In this document: piece after piece, positions 61,984-64,000 of the stretch
How positions within the stretch are numbered: the first letter of the stretch is position 1
Layout: every line of letters starts with the position of its first letter
Assembly: GCA_041687755.1 (NCBI GenBank)
Contig: JBDNJM010000154.1
Location: 77,436-141,435 of the forward strand
Origin: JBDNJM01 sp041687755
GTDB taxonomy: Bacteria > Planctomycetota > UBA1135 > GCA-002686595
Direction: 5' to 3'
DNA: 64,000 bases
The notes under the pieces: model-generated
The model's database searches: none
What the model was told of the DNA's origin: nothing
Seen by the model: the letters and a program-made list of their open reading frames with translations, nothing else
Translations under genes and position numbers: made by a program

Positions 61984-63827
61984 GCCGCCACCTCGTCGTG
62001 CGCCAGGTCAAAGGCGCCGAAGCGTTCCAGCACCCCGCAGGCCAGGCGTCGCGCCGGCGGCGTGCGCTCGTCCAGCAGCGAGGGGAAGCGCCGCCAGCCG
62101 TCCAGTTCATCGCCCGACTGCAGCCACGCCGCCGTCGGCACGGTGAAGCCTGTTTTCGGTCGCTCGAGCAGCTCGGCCGGCAGCGGCCGGCGCGGCGCGC
62201 GCGCGAGCGAAAGTTTTCCGGGCGCGTGGGGGCGCCCCACAACGAGCGGCGCCACCTGGCGCAACAGCTCGACGTCCACCAGCGGGACGCGCAGCTCAAG
62301 ACCCTGACACATGGAGGCCCAGTCCGAGTCGCGCAGCAGCTGGTTGCGCATGTACAGCGAGGCTTCGAGCGCGGCGACCCGCGCGACAGCGCAGTTCGGC
62401 ACCTCGGCGAGCAGGCCGTTGGCCGCGCCGAACCAGTCGAGCCGCTCCAGGCCGATGCGCGCGCGCTCTGTGCCGATAAGCGCCGGCAGCTCGTGCGGCA
62501 GGAACAGCCCGCGCTTCAGCAGGTACGCGCCCGCAAAGCTGCCGGCATGGCTGAGCACCCCCGCCAGCTTCGGATGGCGACCGCCGCGGGCCAGCAGCGG
62601 TCCACCGAAGCGCGCGAGCCCGGGCACGCGGCTGAGCGGGCCCGCGACGCGCGCCAGGCGCGGCACGTCCCGGAAGTTCGCGTAGCCCCCGAGCAGCTCG
62701 TCGCCGCCGAGGCCGCTCAACGCGACCTTGAAGCCGCGCTCTGCTGTGGCCTTAGACACGAACCAGGTGTTGATGCCGTCGATCGAGGGTTGATCCATTG
62801 CCGCGAGCAGCCGCGGCAGCTCGGCGCGGAAGGCATCGGCGGTGAGCGTGTGCAGGCTGTGGCGCGCCCCGTAGTGCGCGGCGGTGCGCGCGGCGATGGG
62901 TGCCTCGTCATCGGCGCGCCCGCGGTACTCCTCAAAGGCGAGGGTCAGCGTCTCCACCGGCACCTCGCTGGCCTCGCTGGCGAGCGCAAGGATCGCGCTG
63001 GAGTCGATCCCGGCCGAGAGGAAGCACGCAACGGGCACGTCCGAGACGTTCAGGTGGCGCGCGACGCTGTCAGCAAAAGCCGCGCTCGCGCGCTCCTGCA
63101 GTGCTGCGGGCTCGAGGGATTTAGGCGCCTGCGCCGCCGCCCCCAGCGCGGCGGCGATCGCGCGCCCCCTCCCGAACACGCGCACTCCTTCGGCGTCGGC
63201 GATCAGATGCCCGCCCGGCGGCAGCGCGCGCACGCCGGCGCGCCAGGTGAACGGTTCCGGCACGCTGCCGGTCAGCAGGAAGCCGGCCAGGGCCGCGGGC
63301 TCGATTTCGCCCTCGGGCGCGAGAGCCTGGAGCTGGCTCGCCAGGCCGAGCTGCCCGCCCTCGTCGCGCCAGTACAGTGGCTTGATCCCGTACGGGTCGC
63401 GCGCGGCGAACAGCCGCCGCTCGCGGGCGTCGAACACGGCAAACGCATACATCCCGCGCAGCTGCTCCAAGGCCCCGGGACCCTCCAGCACAAACAGCTC
63501 CAGCAGCAGCTCCGTGTCGCTCGTCGTGCGCAGCCGGACGCCCGCGGACTCAAGCCGCGCCCGCAGTTCGGCGGGGTTGTAGAGCTCGCCGTTGTAGACC
63601 ATCCGGAAGCGGCCGCAGGCGCTGGCGAACGGCTGGTCGGAGCGCGGATCCAGGTCCTGGATCGCCAGCCTCCGATGCGCCAGCCCAACGCGCTCCGCGG
63701 CATCGAGCCAGGCCCCTTCCCCGTCCGGCCCGCGGCTAGCCAGCCGCTCCGAGATCTCGGCCAGGGCACGCCGGGACACGCAGGGGGCGCTGCTCGAGTA
63801 CGAAAAAAGAACTCCTAGGCCACACAT
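61980..63827 (-). CDS. Asparagine synthetase B-like amidotransferase of the EPS locus
   Basis: 615 residues from ATG at 63827, which leaves Cys2 (MCGLG) as the glutaminase nucleophile after Met removal. Glutaminase domain with ERLASRGPDGEG and VYNGELYNPAELRARL; synthetase domain with the PP-loop FLSAGIDSSAI (usual SGGxDSS, Gly replaced by Ala) near residue 272 and SGLGGDELLGGY. Members in EPS/exosortase loci are thought to amidate sugars or intermediates rather than make free asparagine. First gene of the minus-strand block. The longer frame to 63974 loses Cys2 and is rejected. Confidence 0.88.
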   Translation of the reverse strand: MCGLGVLFSYSSSAPCVSRRALAEISERLASRGPDGEGAWLDAAERVGLAHRRLAIQDLDPRSDQPFASACGRFRMVYNGELYNPAELRARLESAGVRLRTTSDTELLLELFVLEGPGALEQLRGMYAFAVFDARERRLFAARDPYGIKPLYWRDEGGQLGLASQLQALAPEGEIEPAALAGFLLTGSVPEPFTWRAGVRALPPGGHLIADAEGVRVFGRGRAIAAALGAAAQAPKSLEPAALQERASAAFADSVARHLNVSDVPVACFLSAGIDSSAILALASEASEVPVETLTLAFEEYRGRADDEAPIAARTAAHYGARHSLHTLTADAFRAELPRLLAAMDQPSIDGINTWFVSKATAERGFKVALSGLGGDELLGGYANFRDVPRLARVAGPLSRVPGLARFGGPLLARGGRHPKLAGVLSHAGSFAGAYLLKRGLFLPHELPALIGTERARIGLERLDWFGAANGLLAEVPNCAVARVAALEASLYMRNQLLRDSDWASMCQGLELRVPLVDVELLRQVAPLVVGRPHAPGKLSLARAPRRPLPAELLERPKTGFTVPTAAWLQSGDELDGWRRFPSLLDERTPPARRLACGVLERFGAFDLAHDEVAA

Positions 63828-64000
63828 GATGAGGGCGGGTTCGTGACCGCCTGGGCCCGCTCCCGCACGCCCTCTTCGACCCCCCTGGCCCCCCCGCGTG
63901 ACCCCCCGGGACCGGGCGCGCGCCCCTGTGGCACCGACGGGAACGCTTTTCCGCCCCACAGCCCCTCGCGGCATGCGCGCTGGCCGCCGTCGCGCTGGCC

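Overview
This is a roughly 64 kb, GC-rich chromosomal segment from a Gram-negative-type bacterium. I infer a member of the Planctomycetota. The grounds are the secreted proteins with dockerin, HYR and PQQ-like repeats, the large share of HEAT/TPR lipoproteins, the isolated rpmH away from dnaA/rnpA, and the mix of bacterial TCA genes with outer-membrane and EPS export genes. No database search was possible, so family names rest on motif recognition.

Layout. 0-4 kb (minus): mobA (cut by the left edge) behind tatA, then sucD and sucC. 4.7-7.4 kb (plus): a secreted repeat/dockerin protein whose signal peptide is cut off from the rest by an in-frame TAG. 7.8-9.5 kb: an MscS-type channel gene broken by four one-base frame changes. 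9.6-15.5 kb: a two-domain dCTP deaminase, two tandem paralogous TPR proteins, rpmH on the other strand, and a small beta-barrel-like protein. 15.6-18.1 kb (minus): fumC and mdh. 18.2 kb: a large palindrome with 55-bp arms. 18.4-23.6 kb: HEAT/TPR proteins and a vWA membrane protein. 23.6-26.5 kb: mnmA facing away from yajC and a YraN-like gene. 26.6-29.2 kb: an EPS sugar transferase and a PhyH dioxygenase. 29.2-30.7 kb: a DUF2254 gene broken by four frame changes. 31-33.7 kb: rubrerythrin, Fe-S oxidoreductase and DUF3501, a probable redox/peroxide-defence group. 34-40 kb: an HtrA-like protease, a secreted beta-propeller protein, and mnmG. 40.5-42.7 kb: a decayed ECF sigma factor gene and a decayed secreted protein gene. 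42.8-47.6 kb: a lipoprotein, a secreted metzincin protease, and a HEAT/TPR protein.

47.7-64 kb is an exopolysaccharide locus in two converging blocks. The plus block holds a family 9 glycosyltransferase, Wza-like export protein, Wzc-like BY-kinase, two glycosyltransferases, a sulfotransferase and a Wzx-like flippase; most of these overlap by 1-4 bases. The minus block holds an AsnB-like amidotransferase, a Wzy-like polymerase, a glycosyltransferase and a membrane EEP-family protein. Together they look like a Wzy-dependent capsule/EPS pathway with possible sulfation and amidation of the polymer.

Two window-wide patterns stand out. First, decay is concentrated in a few non-essential genes while the housekeeping genes are open. 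Second, a TAG-type -10 hexamer lies 6-9 bases before the start codon of several genes, which suggests leaderless transcription.
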